NCBI GenBank assembly: GCA_916700875.1
Contig: CAKAKS010000038.1
Location: 10,335,719-10,399,718 of the forward strand
Length of the DNA stretch: 64,000 nt
Reading direction: 5' to 3'
DNA from: Sebastes aleutianus
Taxonomy: Eukaryota; Chordata; Actinopteri; Perciformes; Sebastidae
Below are positions 10,901-20,909 of this stretch, piece by piece (within the stretch, counting starts at the first letter, position 1; each line of letters opens with the position of its first letter). The translations under genes were made by a program, and so were the position numbers. Under the pieces are notes generated by a model. That model was not told where the DNA came from, did not search any database, and worked only from the letters and a program-made list of their open reading frames with translations.

Positions 10901-13900
10901 TGTGTTAATAATACACATATGATGATATTGTTTAATCCAGCGTCTCCAACTGTAATCGTTTGTATGCTTTTTTACAGTTATGGTTACAAACTCTCTTCAC
11001 CTTCACCTCCCTACACTTCATTATTAGCAGTATTTTGAGTGGATTTAATTAGCCACAAAAGAGGCAAAATGCACAATAAACAAAATTAAAGATGGATTTC
11101 ACTGATTCATTATTATTGTTTTAGATTTTCTATAGATATTGCGATAATATCATTATCATCATTTCTTTTTGCCATGATAATCCTATGAAAATCTGACATT
11201 ATGACCGCCCTAATCTACATATTTAATAATAAGATGTCATAAACTTGTATTTACAGATGTTAAACCAATTATTTAAAAAATCACTAAATTTTTTGCAATA
11301 AGGCACCCTTTATAAAGAATGTATAAGTCATAACTAATGACTGATAAATACTAATGGAATTAACATTTAACATTGAGATTTAATTTGTCTCTTGTCCTCA
11401 GGTTCTGACCTGTCCGGAGCATGACCAGGAGAAACTACAGTTCTATTGTCGGTCCTGTCAGCGGCTGCTCTGCCCTCTCTGCAAACTGCGCCGCATTCAC
11501 ACCGGACACAAAATCCTGCCAGTGGCCCACGCATACCAAGCCCTGAAGGTACGACTCTGAACCAGACATAGATTGGACTGTGTTTCTCTGAATGTCCCGT
11601 AAAATTAAATGTTTAATACATAGGATAGTTCTGAAAAACACACTTTGTTGAGAGATTGGAAATAGTTTTCATATGAATGGTGGGAAGGATTCTACCCTCA
11701 AACTTATGTTTTTGAGATGATGAGATGATGAGATGATGATTTAAAATGATACTTATATATAAGTAAAGGATGATATCTCAATTTTGGTATTAGGTTGTGT
11801 TTACTCAACATTATGAATGCTTGATATTTGCTTCTCTAACATTTAAAGTGGACATGTCATGAAAAACTCACTTTTTCAGTGCTTGTGCTCGTACATTTGG
11901 GTATCTGGAGTGCCTACCAACCCACAAACCGTGAATTAAGACAACCCAGTCAGGTTTTTTTGTGGGCTGCATAGATCAGAAAATATGTGATTCAACAAGA
12001 CATTTGGATTTGTCTCTTTCTCACAAGCCAATCAGAGCAGACTGAGCTTTTTTGGGAGGGTGTCTTAATGAGACAGGCATCAAAACGGAGTGTTTCAGAC
12101 AGAGGGTGAATACAGTTATATTCAGACAGAGAGGATGAGGAAAATAATGTCCTTTTTGAACATTAAAGCATGTAAACATGTTCTAGTAGAAACCAAAAAT
12201 ACTAGTATGAACCTGGAAATTAGCATTATGATGTCCCCTTTAAAGTTTAATTAATGAATTTTGGTATTTTGCTTAGTGAGCTCAGTTGCATTATTTAAAA
12301 TGTTAAAAAGCAGCTTTCAGTGTATCAGAAACACGCAACAGACAGTAGTATAGAGTAGTACAGTAGCTGCTGTAGCATTAATGTATAACAATTAAGCTGT
12401 CTGGTGTGTATTTGTTGTCCATATATGTTGTGTTTTTGCTGTTTATTTGACAGGAGAAGATTACGAAGGAGATGAACTACATTCTGTCCAACCAGGACAC
12501 AGTGTTGGCTCAGATTACCCAGCTGGAGAGTTCCATCACTCAGACGGAGGTGATTAATGCAAAATGTTGCTGAACATGGAATTACTGTAACACCAGTCAG
12601 CAGCTAAACACCATCAAACTGTCAGTAGTGTTTGCTAACACTCTCCTTTGTGACCTCACTCACAGTTGTGGAAAGTTGAGTAAAAAGGCTGCCGGTAACA
12701 ATATATTTAAAAAATCCATGCATTGTTTATAACACAGTATAATGTAGTTGTAATCATAAGGATATTGTTAAAGTCTTTATTAGTGTGTTTTTCAACAACG
12801 AGGCTATAACTCCTCCTATGAAGAACCCGTAACTGGTGTATAAACAGTTAATTAATGATTGATAACACAGTTTTTACGTATGTATAAATAATTTATATGC
12901 CAGTTTAATACGGTTTATAAATGTTTTCAAAACACTCAAGTCACTAGGTTTCTCCTGGAGCTTTCAGCTGCATCTCATGGCCTTCATAATTGGTTTTGCT
13001 CAGTTGTCATAGAGTAAAGAAGAAGTATTTATAAACAAATTAGGGCTGTCAAAGTTAACGTTTTAACGCAAATTTGTTTTAACGCCACAAATTTCTTTGA
13101 TGCAACTTGCGACACTTAGGTTGCAGTGGACTTCACTCTAGTCAAGCTAGAGTGAAGATAGTGGTATCGTAAGAAACTAGAAAACCTAAGGAATTGATTT
13201 CCAATAATAAATATATACATACATTTGAATAAAGCGAGCATATTAGTCCACTCCAATGTTTTTTTTTTTTTTTAAAGTTATTTTTTTGGGGGCATTTTCC
13301 ATTTTTATTGACAGGACAGTGGATAGAGTCTTGGAAAGGGGGGAGAGAGAGGGAGTGGATGCGGAAAGGGCCACAGGCCGGATTCGAACCCGGGCCGCCG
13401 CGGTCAGGACTGAGCCTTGTTACATGGGCGCCCGCTCTACCAACTGAGCTAGCCAGGCGCCCAGTCCACTCCAATGTTGATTAGAAACATTAAAAAAGTA
13501 TTAAATACTTGACAAACCTTCCTTTAAGGTACATTTTGAACAGATAAACAGATGTGTGACTTATTCGCGATTAATCACGATTAAATATTTTAATCGACTG
13601 ACAGCCCTAAAATAAATACTATATAAATACATATGATTAATACATGTATTAAAAACATACTTAGTATTAATATTAATACTGTACCTTATATAGTTATCAT
13701 ATAATATATTATTGTTATTCATTAATTCATTGAAACACCAATAATGGATGCTTCACAGGAGGACAACATAGCATCCAACTTTCACACAATACTATTTCTT
13801 TGTACTCCTAACTAGGTGCAGTCATGCAAACAAGTCCTGTTTTGTATCACAGTTGATTGTTATAAATGTGGTTATGGAGTTAAAGTCAAATTTTTTAAGA

Positions 13901-16900
13901 TTTAGTCCATGCAGATGAAGAAATGAGTAAAAACCATCCGACACATTGTTATATATCCTAACGTTATAGAGTGCACAGCAGTAATTTGTCCATTATAACA
14001 TTGCATCTGGCATGAATTTGCCAGACGCAAACACACATGCTTGTTTTCATTATTTTGATCTGTTTTTGTGAATGTTATGGTAAAACGGTTTCTATACTAT
14101 AACTTAAAGGCTAGCATCAGCTGGGTGTTTCCAAATGTTTGCGCTTATCTGTCTGTTTTATTCATCACCAGGTAAACAGTGTGTCAGCCAGAGAGCAGCT
14201 GGCTCAGAGCATCAGGGATCTGACGGCCGCTCTGGCCGAGCGCCACAGCTCGCTCACCCAGGCCCTGGAGGCGGCGCGCAAGAAACGAGGAGAGGCGTTG
14301 TCTGCTCAAGTGTCGGAGAGACGAGGCTTGATGGAACACGCGGGCCTCATGGCGTTTACCCAGGAGCTGCTGAAAGAGACAGACCAACCCTGCTTTGTGC
14401 AGGCTGCTCGCCAGACTCATAACAGGTTTTCCATTTGTTTATCTTCGGCATGGTTCTCTGCCTCGATTGAACTGATCTTAGATTAGATCTGTTTTTTTTT
14501 GTTTGCATGGTTGGGCTTAAAACTACTAGGTTTGTACAGTGAAAATGACACTGAACGTTGTGAACAGGGGACATGAACAATCAGCTGATTGTAACCTGAC
14601 ACACGGGACAGGAACAGCAACCTCCTGGATGAAAGCCATGTGTTTGCTGGACCCATCCACCAACATAGAATGACGAATAATGCTTATCTTTTAAAGATTA
14701 TCATACACCCCTCCCTCCCAGCTTGTTGGATGCATCATGTAAACACCGTTCCTCCTTTATTCCTCTATAAACACGGCTTTCCCTGTTTTCTTTTTCTTTT
14801 CGCTGCATCAGGTTCAGCAAAGCAATTGAGAATCTCCAGCATTTCACTCTGGCTGCTGACCCGTCATTCAGACACTTCCAGCTGGACGTCTCCAAAGAAC
14901 TCAAACTCCTGACAGAGTTGAACTTCATCCAGGGTGAGAAGGGGAGTGATGGGAGGAAGGGAAAGGGTGGGGGTGGAGATAGTGGAAGGAAGGAAGGGAG
15001 TGAAGAGGAGAGGAGAAGACAGGGGCTTTTTGATGACTTTCTTATCTACCTTATACTGTTTTATGAAGCAGAGATGCCATGAAATATATGAAGTGAAGGT
15101 GGTAGTACTATGACATGTTAAGCTTCTAGATTGGAGTTATTCATGTACATTAAAAAACATTTTTGTCGCAGCTCCACTGGCTCCAGTGATTGACACCCAG
15201 CACACCCTGGCCTACGACCAGCTCTTCCTGTGCTGGCGACTGCCCCAAGACTCTGCAACCGCCTGGCACTTCTCCGTCGAGTATCGCCGTCGTGGCGTGG
15301 TACCGGGGGGAGCGTCCAGAGGCGGGATCAGAGGAGGGTTGGCCGCCGCCCGCTGGGGCTGGCAGCGAATGGATGAAGTGAGCGGGACCAGCGCTGTGAT
15401 CGACAGGTTGGAGATGGACAGCGTGTACGTGCTGCGGGTGAGAGGCTGCAACAAGGCGGGTTACGGGGAGTACAGCGAGGAGGTGTACCTTCACACCCCG
15501 CCCGCACCAGGTGAGAGTACACGCAGAACTTTTCAGTCATTAACAAGTAAACAAAGAGGCTTTGACTTCGCCACAGGGGAACTGCACCCAACTGTGGGAT
15601 TTGGGACAGATATAACAAAGTCACAGAGTAGATCGTTGGGAAAATAAACAGGTGATCAAAAGGTGCCGGGAGGGAGGGTGTGTTTGAGTATTGCCATTAT
15701 TGTAGAGATTCTGAGGTTTAAGAGGGCGTTGTTCACAAACTGCATTGCACTCATTGCACCCCAACGTCAAAACATTCTCCATCTGGAGGCAAACCTTAAT
15801 AGATGAACATGAGGCAACTGTCCTAACAAGTGATCCTCAGTCCACAGTACAGTTGGACATCTGAGGCATCACATTGTTGTCTGCAACACACACAGCGGAC
15901 CTCTCCTGTCCACGTTATATGAAAGAATGTATTTAGAGGACACTGTCGTCGACTGTAGAAAGGTTGTCTGCTCTGAATCCTGCTATTTTAATGCACCACC
16001 CTGAGGATAAACTCTGGGTGTGGCAAACAAGGTGAGGTGAGGCGTTCTATTGTATAGAGCCTTACAACAAGACAAGACAAGATAAACATATGCATATAAA
16101 TAGGATTTTTAAAGAGTAAAATAAAAGATAAAGATTAGCTAGAATAGAATAACTAGGGCTTACCTAACTAGTTTTGTTGCCTAAAACTAAGTGGACATTG
16201 TCCCGTGTTGCTGGACATTTGTAGGAAAACGTAAGATATCATATGAACCATTGGATGAGGTCACATTGCCTTGATGATGGCTGTACGTCATGTAGTGGGA
16301 CAGTGCCTCTTGGTGTTGTGCATACTGGCATAATTTAGCTATTTTCAGATTGTAAGAGAGTAAAATAAGACCTAACTAGTAGTAAACTGGGGTTATGCTT
16401 TAACTTGCTCATCCCCCACCTGCATTAAGTGTCCAGAATGTGTTTCTTTTATACATTTATTTTTGTATCTTCCACCCGAGTATGCAAGAGTCTTTCTACT
16501 ATTTTTGGTTAATGACTAGCCACTTAAATCCGTGACAATGTATGACAGCTACAAAAAAAGTCTCATTATATCCACACAGCAAGCTGTAGTTGCTGTCACC
16601 CAGGAGCCATTCATCTCTTCACACCTGCTATTATTTAAAAGCATATGGGATGGTTACCATGATGAGCAGTTAATAATTCATTCTCTTTCTTTTCTTTCCA
16701 TTCCCATCTTCTTCTTTTTTTTTTCCAATTTCCTCCACTGTCATCACATCCTCACTTTATTACTTCATCTTTCTCTCATGTAATATTTCCATTTCACAGC
16801 TTTGTACTTGTCATCCTCTTCTGCGCTCCTTCCACGCCGCCAAACTACATGCCTCCTACGGAACGTAAGAAGTGCATTCATGTCTCCTGACCACCCCTCT

Positions 16901-19900
16901 GTACCCCCATACTCGTCTCCTCTTTCTCTTTGTGGTCATCCCATGCATCCTCTGTTCTTCCACCCCCATCCAAACACCCACTCACCCCTCCGCCTCCCAC
17001 GCTACCTCCTATAACGAGATCTGTCCCAGCGCTGATGAGGTTTGCAGTTTGTTAAGACGCGAGGCTTAACAACATGGATCGGATTCAGATCCGGGGCTTT
17101 TTATTGGTCGAGTTGAGTGATTGGTGACTTCCTTGTGTCCCCCTGTAGGCTGTTTTTCCTTCCTGCTATTGCGTATATGTTCCCGCTGTAAAATTGTACT
17201 TCCTTTGGAAAAATCTGCACTCCCCACAGCCAGAGCTTCTTTGTGATACCTTCTGTATTTTACTCCCTGAGTCATCAATATATAGATGAGGGTCCTTTTC
17301 TCTTCCAGTGCTGCTGGGAGGAGGTGCATGCCTGCTCTCTGTTCCTCTTCCCCTATCGTCTCTCCTCTCAATTGCTTCGTATTCTCCTCGTTTCTCTTCT
17401 CCTTGCTGCTTTCGGACTGTAAATCCGTACCACTCTCCCCTCTGTCGCCTCCCAAACTGCTACTAAAACCTCTATATGTCATTTTTGAATGCACCTGTCT
17501 CTTTGTCTTCCCTCTCCTCTCACGTCTACTTCCTCTCAACCTCCCTTTCCTTTTTCCTCTGCCGTGTCCTCTCTCCCCGTCTCCTCCCAGTGCTCAACTT
17601 CTACCTGGACTCTCGCTGGGGTCTCCATGCCGACCGTCTGGTGGTCAGTAAAGAGCAGCGCTGTGCCCGCAGCGTCCCCGGTCTCTCCCTGCTGCAGGCC
17701 GCTGACCACGCCCTCACTTCCTGTCACCTGACCTCAGACCTCCTGGTGGGGGATGTGGCTATCACACAGGGGCGGCACTACTGGGCATGCTCAGTGGAGC
17801 CTGGCTCTTACCTAGTGAAGGTAAGTCAATTCTAGTAGTGCATTCTACATATTTGATGTACTGAATACTACATATTATTAGTGCATACGGCCCATAGACT
17901 GTATATATATATAGATGGACAACGCGTCTCCACTTCCTCCCGCTGTACAAAAGTGAAGCCAAAATATCCCGGATAAGTGAGCTGCCATCTTGAGATGTTG
18001 ACGTCATTTGGAGCCAGAGTCTGCGCAGTAGTGATCGGGGGGCTGGAACCGCGGTATCGAGGTCCCGCCCACACACCCGTCCGAGCCAATCACAAGCCGA
18101 GAACAGCTGCAGCTTGTTAGCGTGAGTCACGTAGCTGCTACGTTAGCACCACGGTAGCTTTTTGGCTACAGCAACTAACAATAATATCTCTAAATTATCA
18201 AATTGACACGTTCTATTACACTTGGTTATGGAAAGTTAAAGTTACATTTCTTCTGTCGTACATTTCCTGAGCCTCCGGCTGCGACTACTTCACTCACAGC
18301 AGCTGTCAATCATGACGTCTCACCTCCTTTTTATAGCATCAAATAACTCATTACAACCTAATTTATCAGAAAAATAAACACTTGAACATACACTAGCGTG
18401 ATAAGAACTATCTAAAAGAAGATAAACCATATTTGGGAAAAATGTATTTTGATGTGTACTTTGACTTTTTAGTTTGGCCCATGTCCCATCTGCTAACATG
18501 GCGGGGGCGGGATTTATGACCTATACTGCAGCCAGCCACCAGGGGGTGATCAAGATGTTTTGGCTTCACTTTGGGGAGCTGTTATGTCGTCAATCTTTAT
18601 ATACAGTCTATGATACGGCCCAGTATGAAGGAGGCTTGGTTTCGAGTTTTTTCCCTGATAATGATCAATATTTCTGACTAAATAAGCAACAATCATAGTT
18701 AAAGTTTTAAACAAAATATCTTTCATATTATTTTTTAAGAATTTAAAACTGAGCTGATCTGCTTCATCAGAACTGTGTGGGTGTACATGGTGATTACAGA
18801 TATGAGGCTTATCACATTGTTTTTCATGAGATTGTAAAAGAAATAATCACCAGAGAAAAGATTATTATCTCGTAAAGATGTTTGTTTTTCTGATTCACTT
18901 AAAATAATCAAATGATGAAAGAGAGAACTAGATCAATCGTTTATGTGAAGATTTGAGTTAATTACAAATAAATTGCTTCTTTGAACAGGTGGGAGTCGGT
19001 CTGGAATCTAAACTGCAGGAGTGGTTTCACCTTCCACAAGACATGGCCAGTCCCCGGTGAGTAGCTGGAATATGACGTGGAAATTATCAGACAAAAAAAA
19101 GAAGAAATAGTAGAATGCAATCAGAGGTGGAAAGTAATGTACATTTAATCAAGAACTGCACTTATGTACAATTTAAGGTACTTTACTTGGGTATTTCTAT
19201 TTGTCCACTACATGTCAGAGGGAAATATTCTGATTTTTACATTTAGCTGTTAGCTCTAGTTGCTTGTTGCTTTTCAGATACAGATTTTACATAAGAGATG
19301 GAATACAATTTTGTTACAGTTGAGGTACAGGTGAGTACAAGGAAACAGGGATAGGACCCAAATGCAGACAAAGCACGCAGTTCAGGAAATTGAAAATAAC
19401 AGGGAAGGCAGTCCAAACAGGAAACAATTCCAAAGAGGGAGGCAGACAATCTAAAGTCCAAAAACATCAAGCAAGGTTCAAAAACATGCAGGTAACAGAT
19501 TTCAGATGACAGAGGCTGGTGAGCAAAGGCGAGAGGCACATGGCAACTTTGATGATCTGGCAGCATACTAGTGGAAATTAACTGGTATACAGTATGTACT
19601 ACTGGGGGGAAGCGGGAAGCGGGAAGCAGGTGAGGAGGTGAGTCATGTCTAGAGGGTAACCCACAAGTTGCAAAAGTAGTAGTAGTTTTTGTATGTTTAT
19701 GCAGCTTGTGGGTTACCCTCTAGACACGACCGAGGATGTTGGCGAGGAAGACTGGTCAGGTGACTTGGACAGGAGAAAAAAGACAGAGAGCATCTGGTAG
19801 ACAGGAAGAGATTGGCAGTGAATGGGTCTGAGGGAGGGGTAATGTGGCTGGAGGGAGAGAGAGGCAGAATGTGACATTTCAATTTATTGTTAAAGATGAA

Positions 19901-20909
19901 GCCAATGCTTCCCCGCCCTTTTGGCTTGTGGCTCCTTACAAAAAAACTGTCTGGGTGGAGTTCCTTGTCACATTTCAGATGTCTATTAGTTGTTGGCAGT
20001 TCGACTAAAGAGTGAATTCCCCCTCCAAACTTTTCAGATGGTTTCATTTGTGGCCCAAAGATTCAGTCCAAATCTCTACCTCGACCAGCTACAAATATAA
20101 AAAGTAGTGCTTACACATTGATGCATCAGTTTTATCAAATCACATAATGTCTTAAATAATAATACATATAATATAATATGTAATAAATAATATAATAAGT
20201 CGCAGGGGCCGTTTTGCAGAAGGAGTACTTTTAGTTTTGATACTTTAAGTACATTTTGCTGATAATACTTCTGTGAATTTGCATAAGTAGGATTTTGAAT
20301 GCAGAACTTCTTACTTTTTTTTACATTGTTGTATTGGTACTTCTATTTAAGTAAAAGATCTGAATATTTCACCTGCCACGGTGGGTAATAATAGATAAAA
20401 AATAAGCAGATGACTCCCTCATAATGATTATTTGTGTCTCCAGCTACGACCCAGACAGTGGTCATGACAGCGGAGCAGAGGACGCTCTGGACTCCGCTCC
20501 ACCATTCTGCTTCCTCACTATGGGGATGGGTAAGATCTACCTGCCCCAGCACAACTACCACCACCACCAACAACAACACCACCACAGCAGCCACGGGAAC
20601 GGCATCCGAGACCCCATCACCAACGGCAACGGCCCCTCCTCGCCCACGGGCCTCACCTACCCGCTGCCGCCCCGGCTCGGCGTGTGCCTTGACTTTGAGA
20701 AGGGTCGCGTCACCTTCTACGACGCCCACTCCCTCCGACCTCTGTGGGAAGGTCACGTGGATTGCTCCGGCCCCGTGTGCCCGGCTTTCTGTTTCATTGG
20801 TGGAGGGGCTCTACAGCTGCAGGAGCTGGTGGCCAATCGCAACGCAGATCAGACTCCGGTCCGGAGGGTAACCATCCAACCCAGAGGCTCGAATTTAAAC
20901 AACAACTGA
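4854..20909 (+). CDS. trim46: TRIM46, tripartite motif microtubule-associated protein (12 coding exons)
   Basis: TRIM46 belongs to the C-I TRIM proteins, which bind microtubules. In mammals it bundles parallel microtubules in the proximal axon and supports neuronal polarity. The joined exons are 4854-4913, 8390-8651, 8817-9006, 10603-10801, 11402-11548, 12454-12549, 14172-14425, 14812-14933, 15172-15510, 17591-17820, 18989-19056 and 20444-20909. They give 2433 nt (810 residues) with every phase matching. Domain order: split RING (C32, C35, C47, H49, C52, C55, then a long loop and a second cysteine pair), B-box 1 (about 180-215), B-box 2 (about 240-280), coiled coil and COS box (about 285-440), fibronectin III (about 445-555), B30.2/SPRY (about 557-800). 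Signatures shared with TRIM46/TRIM36 include LKETDQPCFVQAA, LTELNFI, RVRGCNKAGYGEYSE and YDPDSGHDSG. It is longer than the mammalian protein (about 759 aa as I recall), partly because of a His/Gln/Asn-rich stretch near residues 691-708. TRIM36 is excluded by the FN3 and SPRY wording. Confidence 0.95.
5740..5763 (+). CDS. trim46: Candidate alternative first exon of trim46
   Basis: ATG GCG CCT AGA begins an eight-codon frame (MAPRFQVK) that stops exactly at a strong donor, AAG|GTAAGG (5764), again in phase 0. Spliced to 8390 it would give MAPRFQVKSNMKSLEHEL. The start context GCCATGG is excellent. It could be a second promoter-specific first exon or a chance ATG plus donor. Confidence 0.4.
5930..7500. 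other. trim46 intron 1, non-coding
   Basis: No coding exon is seen here. A short GA repeat lies near 5969-5986. The rest shows no paired terminal repeats that I can recognise. Confidence 0.5.
7513..8305. mobile_element. Large foldback (long inverted repeat) element in trim46 intron 1
   Basis: The outer ends read TTAAAGGGACAGTTTGGGTG (7513) and, inverted, TTAAAGGGATAGTTCGGGTG (ending 8305). Similarity continues inward for roughly 340-350 bp on each side: paired segments include ACCTACAGTAGAT, GGCACGCCCCCAG, GGACGGGGCCGGCAGCAAAA, TTAGCCACCTAAAAGAAAGG and CCAGACTCCA followed by TGAAAAAAA. That leaves a loop of only about 100 bp near 7865-7965. No transposase is present. Confidence 0.85.
8390..8651 (+). 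CDS. trim46: trim46 coding exon 2 (first half of RING)
   Basis: After acceptor CTCTGACAG the exon encodes SNMKSLEHELHCTVC and the next RING residues (C47, H49, C52, C55). A proline/serine-rich loop then contains SPASTPNTRSPR, close to the TRIM46 RING insert. It ends in phase 1 at GCAG|GTTTGG. Confidence 0.93.
8817..9006 (+). CDS. trim46: trim46 coding exon 3 (second half of RING)
   Basis: This exon encodes the end of the RING insert (SPGYGTYPGRRRKEG), the second cysteine pair (MMFPCIPCGRDVELGEKG) and NLTLERIVER. The 3' end (GAGAG|GTAGGT) is firm. The acceptor at 8815-8816 (TTTGAG) is the best in-frame choice but lacks the usual pyrimidine or C before AG, and it adds PHPPSPSMPR to the loop. 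Confidence 0.85.
9463..10516. mobile_element. Inverted-repeat element in trim46 intron 3
   Basis: The ends are TTAGAGCTGCAGTCGGTA (9463-9480) and TACCGACTGCAGCTTTAA (10499-10516), inverted copies with one mismatch. The interior of about 1 kb has no transposase frame but contains a 92-bp tandem duplication (9683-9862). Confidence 0.75.
9683..9862 (+). repeat. Two-copy 92-bp tandem duplication
   Basis: The unit starts GTGATCTT at 9683 and again at 9775. Both copies share TATTGACATCATA, CAGCAACATTACTACA, TTTCAATGTCT and CTGTAGAATATGTCAC. Confidence 0.8.
10603..10801 (+). CDS. trim46: trim46 coding exon 4 (B-box 1)
   Basis: This exon encodes YRHTVSLGSVAVMCQFCKPP followed by the zinc-ligand pattern CADC, CNEC and HPWGT of B-box 1, ending NFRPK. 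Boundaries are CCACCAG|G and AAAG|GTAAGA. Confidence 0.95.
11402..11548 (+). CDS. trim46: trim46 coding exon 5 (B-box 2)
   Basis: This exon encodes VLTCPEHDQEKLQFYCRSC, CPLCKLRRIHTGH and AYQALK, which supply the complete B-box 2 zinc ligands. It is 49 codons, phase 0 at both ends. Confidence 0.95.
11842..12244. mobile_element. Short MITE-like element in trim46 intron 5
   Basis: The left end TTTAAAGTGGACATGTCATG and the right end CATTATGATGTCCCCTTTAA are imperfect inverted copies 403 bp apart. There is no open frame. Confidence 0.55.
12454..12549 (+). CDS. trim46: trim46 coding exon 6 (coiled coil)
   Basis: This 32-codon exon encodes EKITKEMNYILSNQDTVLAQ and the heptad-like ITQLESSITQTE. Flanks are TTTGACAG and GTGATT. 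Confidence 0.9.
13041..13609 (+). mobile_element. hAT-like MITE carrying a nested SINE, trim46 intron 6
   Basis: The ends TAGGGCTGTCAAAG and TCGACTGACAGCCCTA are inverted. The flanking 8-mers AAACAAAT (13033-13040) and AAATAAAT (13610-13617) match at 7 of 8 positions, the 8-bp target duplication expected for hAT elements. A SINE at 13261-13462 interrupts the copy. Related copies are at 38368-39057 and 60085-60762. Confidence 0.8.
13261..13462 (-). mobile_element. tRNA-derived SINE
   Basis: On the minus strand the element begins with a tRNA-like head: an A-box-like TAGCTCAGTTGGTAGAGC and a B-box-like GGTTCGAATCC. A pyrimidine-rich body, AATAAAAATGG and an A-rich tail follow. A perfect 16-bp target-site duplication, AGTCCACTCCAATGTT, flanks it at 13245-13260 and 13463-13478. 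The head resembles a threonine-type tRNA, but that identity is uncertain. Confidence 0.9.
14172..14425 (+). CDS. trim46: trim46 coding exon 7 (coiled coil and start of COS box)
   Basis: This exon encodes VNSVSAREQLAQSIRD through LKETDQPCFVQAARQTHN, a phrase diagnostic for the TRIM36/TRIM46 branch. It ends AACAG|GTTTTC in phase 2. Confidence 0.95.
14812..14933 (+). CDS. trim46: trim46 coding exon 8 (COS box)
   Basis: This exon encodes FSKAIENLQHFTLAADPSFR to LLTELNFIQ. The COS box of C-I TRIM proteins mediates microtubule binding. Flanks are TGCATCAG and G|GTGAGA. Confidence 0.94.
15172..15510 (+). CDS. trim46: trim46 coding exon 9 (fibronectin type III domain)
   Basis: This exon encodes PLAPVIDTQHTLAYDQLFLC to RVRGCNKAGYGEYSE and HTPPAP, a complete FN3 domain. 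A Gly/Arg-rich insert (VVPGGASRGGIRGGLAAARW) lengthens one loop. It ends in phase 1 at CCAG|GTGAGA. Confidence 0.95.
15520..17590. other. trim46 intron 9, non-coding
   Basis: No coding exon is seen. The 3' third (about 16680-17590) is strongly pyrimidine-rich on the + strand, leading into the exon 10 acceptor. Open frames there reflect base composition. Confidence 0.55.
17591..17820 (+). CDS. trim46: trim46 coding exon 10 (B30.2/SPRY, first part)
   Basis: This exon encodes LNFYLDSRWGLHADRLVVS to GRHYWACSVEPGSYLVK, including the SPRY-core phrase around HYWACSV. It ends at a strong donor, AAG|GTAAGT. Confidence 0.95.
17893..18612. mobile_element. hAT-like MITE with perfect 8-bp target duplication, trim46 intron 10
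   Basis: The inverted ends are CATAGACTGTATATA and TATATACAGTCTATG. The flanks ATACGGCC (17885-17892) and ATACGGCC (18613-18620) are identical. Eight-base duplications and a CA-starting terminus point to the hAT superfamily. Subterminal inverted pieces (AAGTGAAGCCAAAA near 17951 against TTTTGGCTTCACTTT near 18560) add foldback character. Confidence 0.88.
18989..19056 (+). CDS. trim46: trim46 coding exon 11 (SPRY)
   Basis: This exon encodes VGVGLESKLQEWFHLPQDMA and SP, ending CG|GTGAGT in phase 2. The wording GVGLESKLQE is typical of TRIM46. Confidence 0.93.
19120..20345. repeat. Composite repeat cluster in trim46 intron 11
   Basis: The left edge AGAGGTGGAAAGTAATGTAC and the right edge near 20220-20390 (GAGTACTTTTAG, TTTAAGTACATTTTGCTG) look like the two ends of a common fish element. 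The middle (about 19310-20090) looks like other repeats inserted into it, including a segment with GACCCAAATGCAGACA. Family assignment is from memory. Confidence 0.5.
19645..19727. repeat. Short hairpin-forming inverted repeat
   Basis: GTCTAGAGGGTAACCCACAA at about 19647 is mirrored by TTGTGGGTTACCCTCTAGAC ending about 19725, with a loop of roughly 40 bp. Related ends occur near 41070-41217. Confidence 0.75.
20444..20909 (+). CDS. trim46: trim46 coding exon 12 (SPRY end and stop)
   Basis: This exon encodes YDPDSGHDSGAEDALDSAPP, FCFLTMGMGKIYLP, then a low-complexity His/Gln/Asn stretch, and the SPRY end LGVCLDFEKGRVTFYDAHS to CSGPVCPAFCFIGGGALQLQ. The TGA is at 20907-20909. Confidence 0.95.
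20550..20597 (+). repeat. trim46: CAC/CAA-rich coding low-complexity tract
   Basis: This tract encodes HNYHHHQQQHHHSSH inside the SPRY domain. The near-repetitive CAC and CAA codons suggest growth by replication slippage. Confidence 0.85.

Noticed and set aside
13373..13461. A possible functional tRNA gene on the minus strand
   Set aside because: It has A- and B-box-like motifs, but it is the head of a longer unit with a pyrimidine body and A-rich tail flanked by a 16-bp target duplication, so it is a SINE. The cloverleaf is imperfect.
15730..15770. A mir-92b hairpin, because TGCATTGCACTCATTGCACC looked suggestive
   Set aside because: The full seed and body of the mature miRNA are not present, and no hairpin partner is evident.
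17066..17651. Open frames of 121-157 codons around the trim46 exon 10 acceptor
   Set aside because: They are produced by the long pyrimidine tract of intron 9 and by its complement. The real exon starts at 17591.
20343..20756. A 137-codon antisense frame over trim46 exon 12
   Set aside because: It is the shadow of the GC-rich coding exon, with a low-complexity Val-rich part opposite the CAC/CAA repeat.
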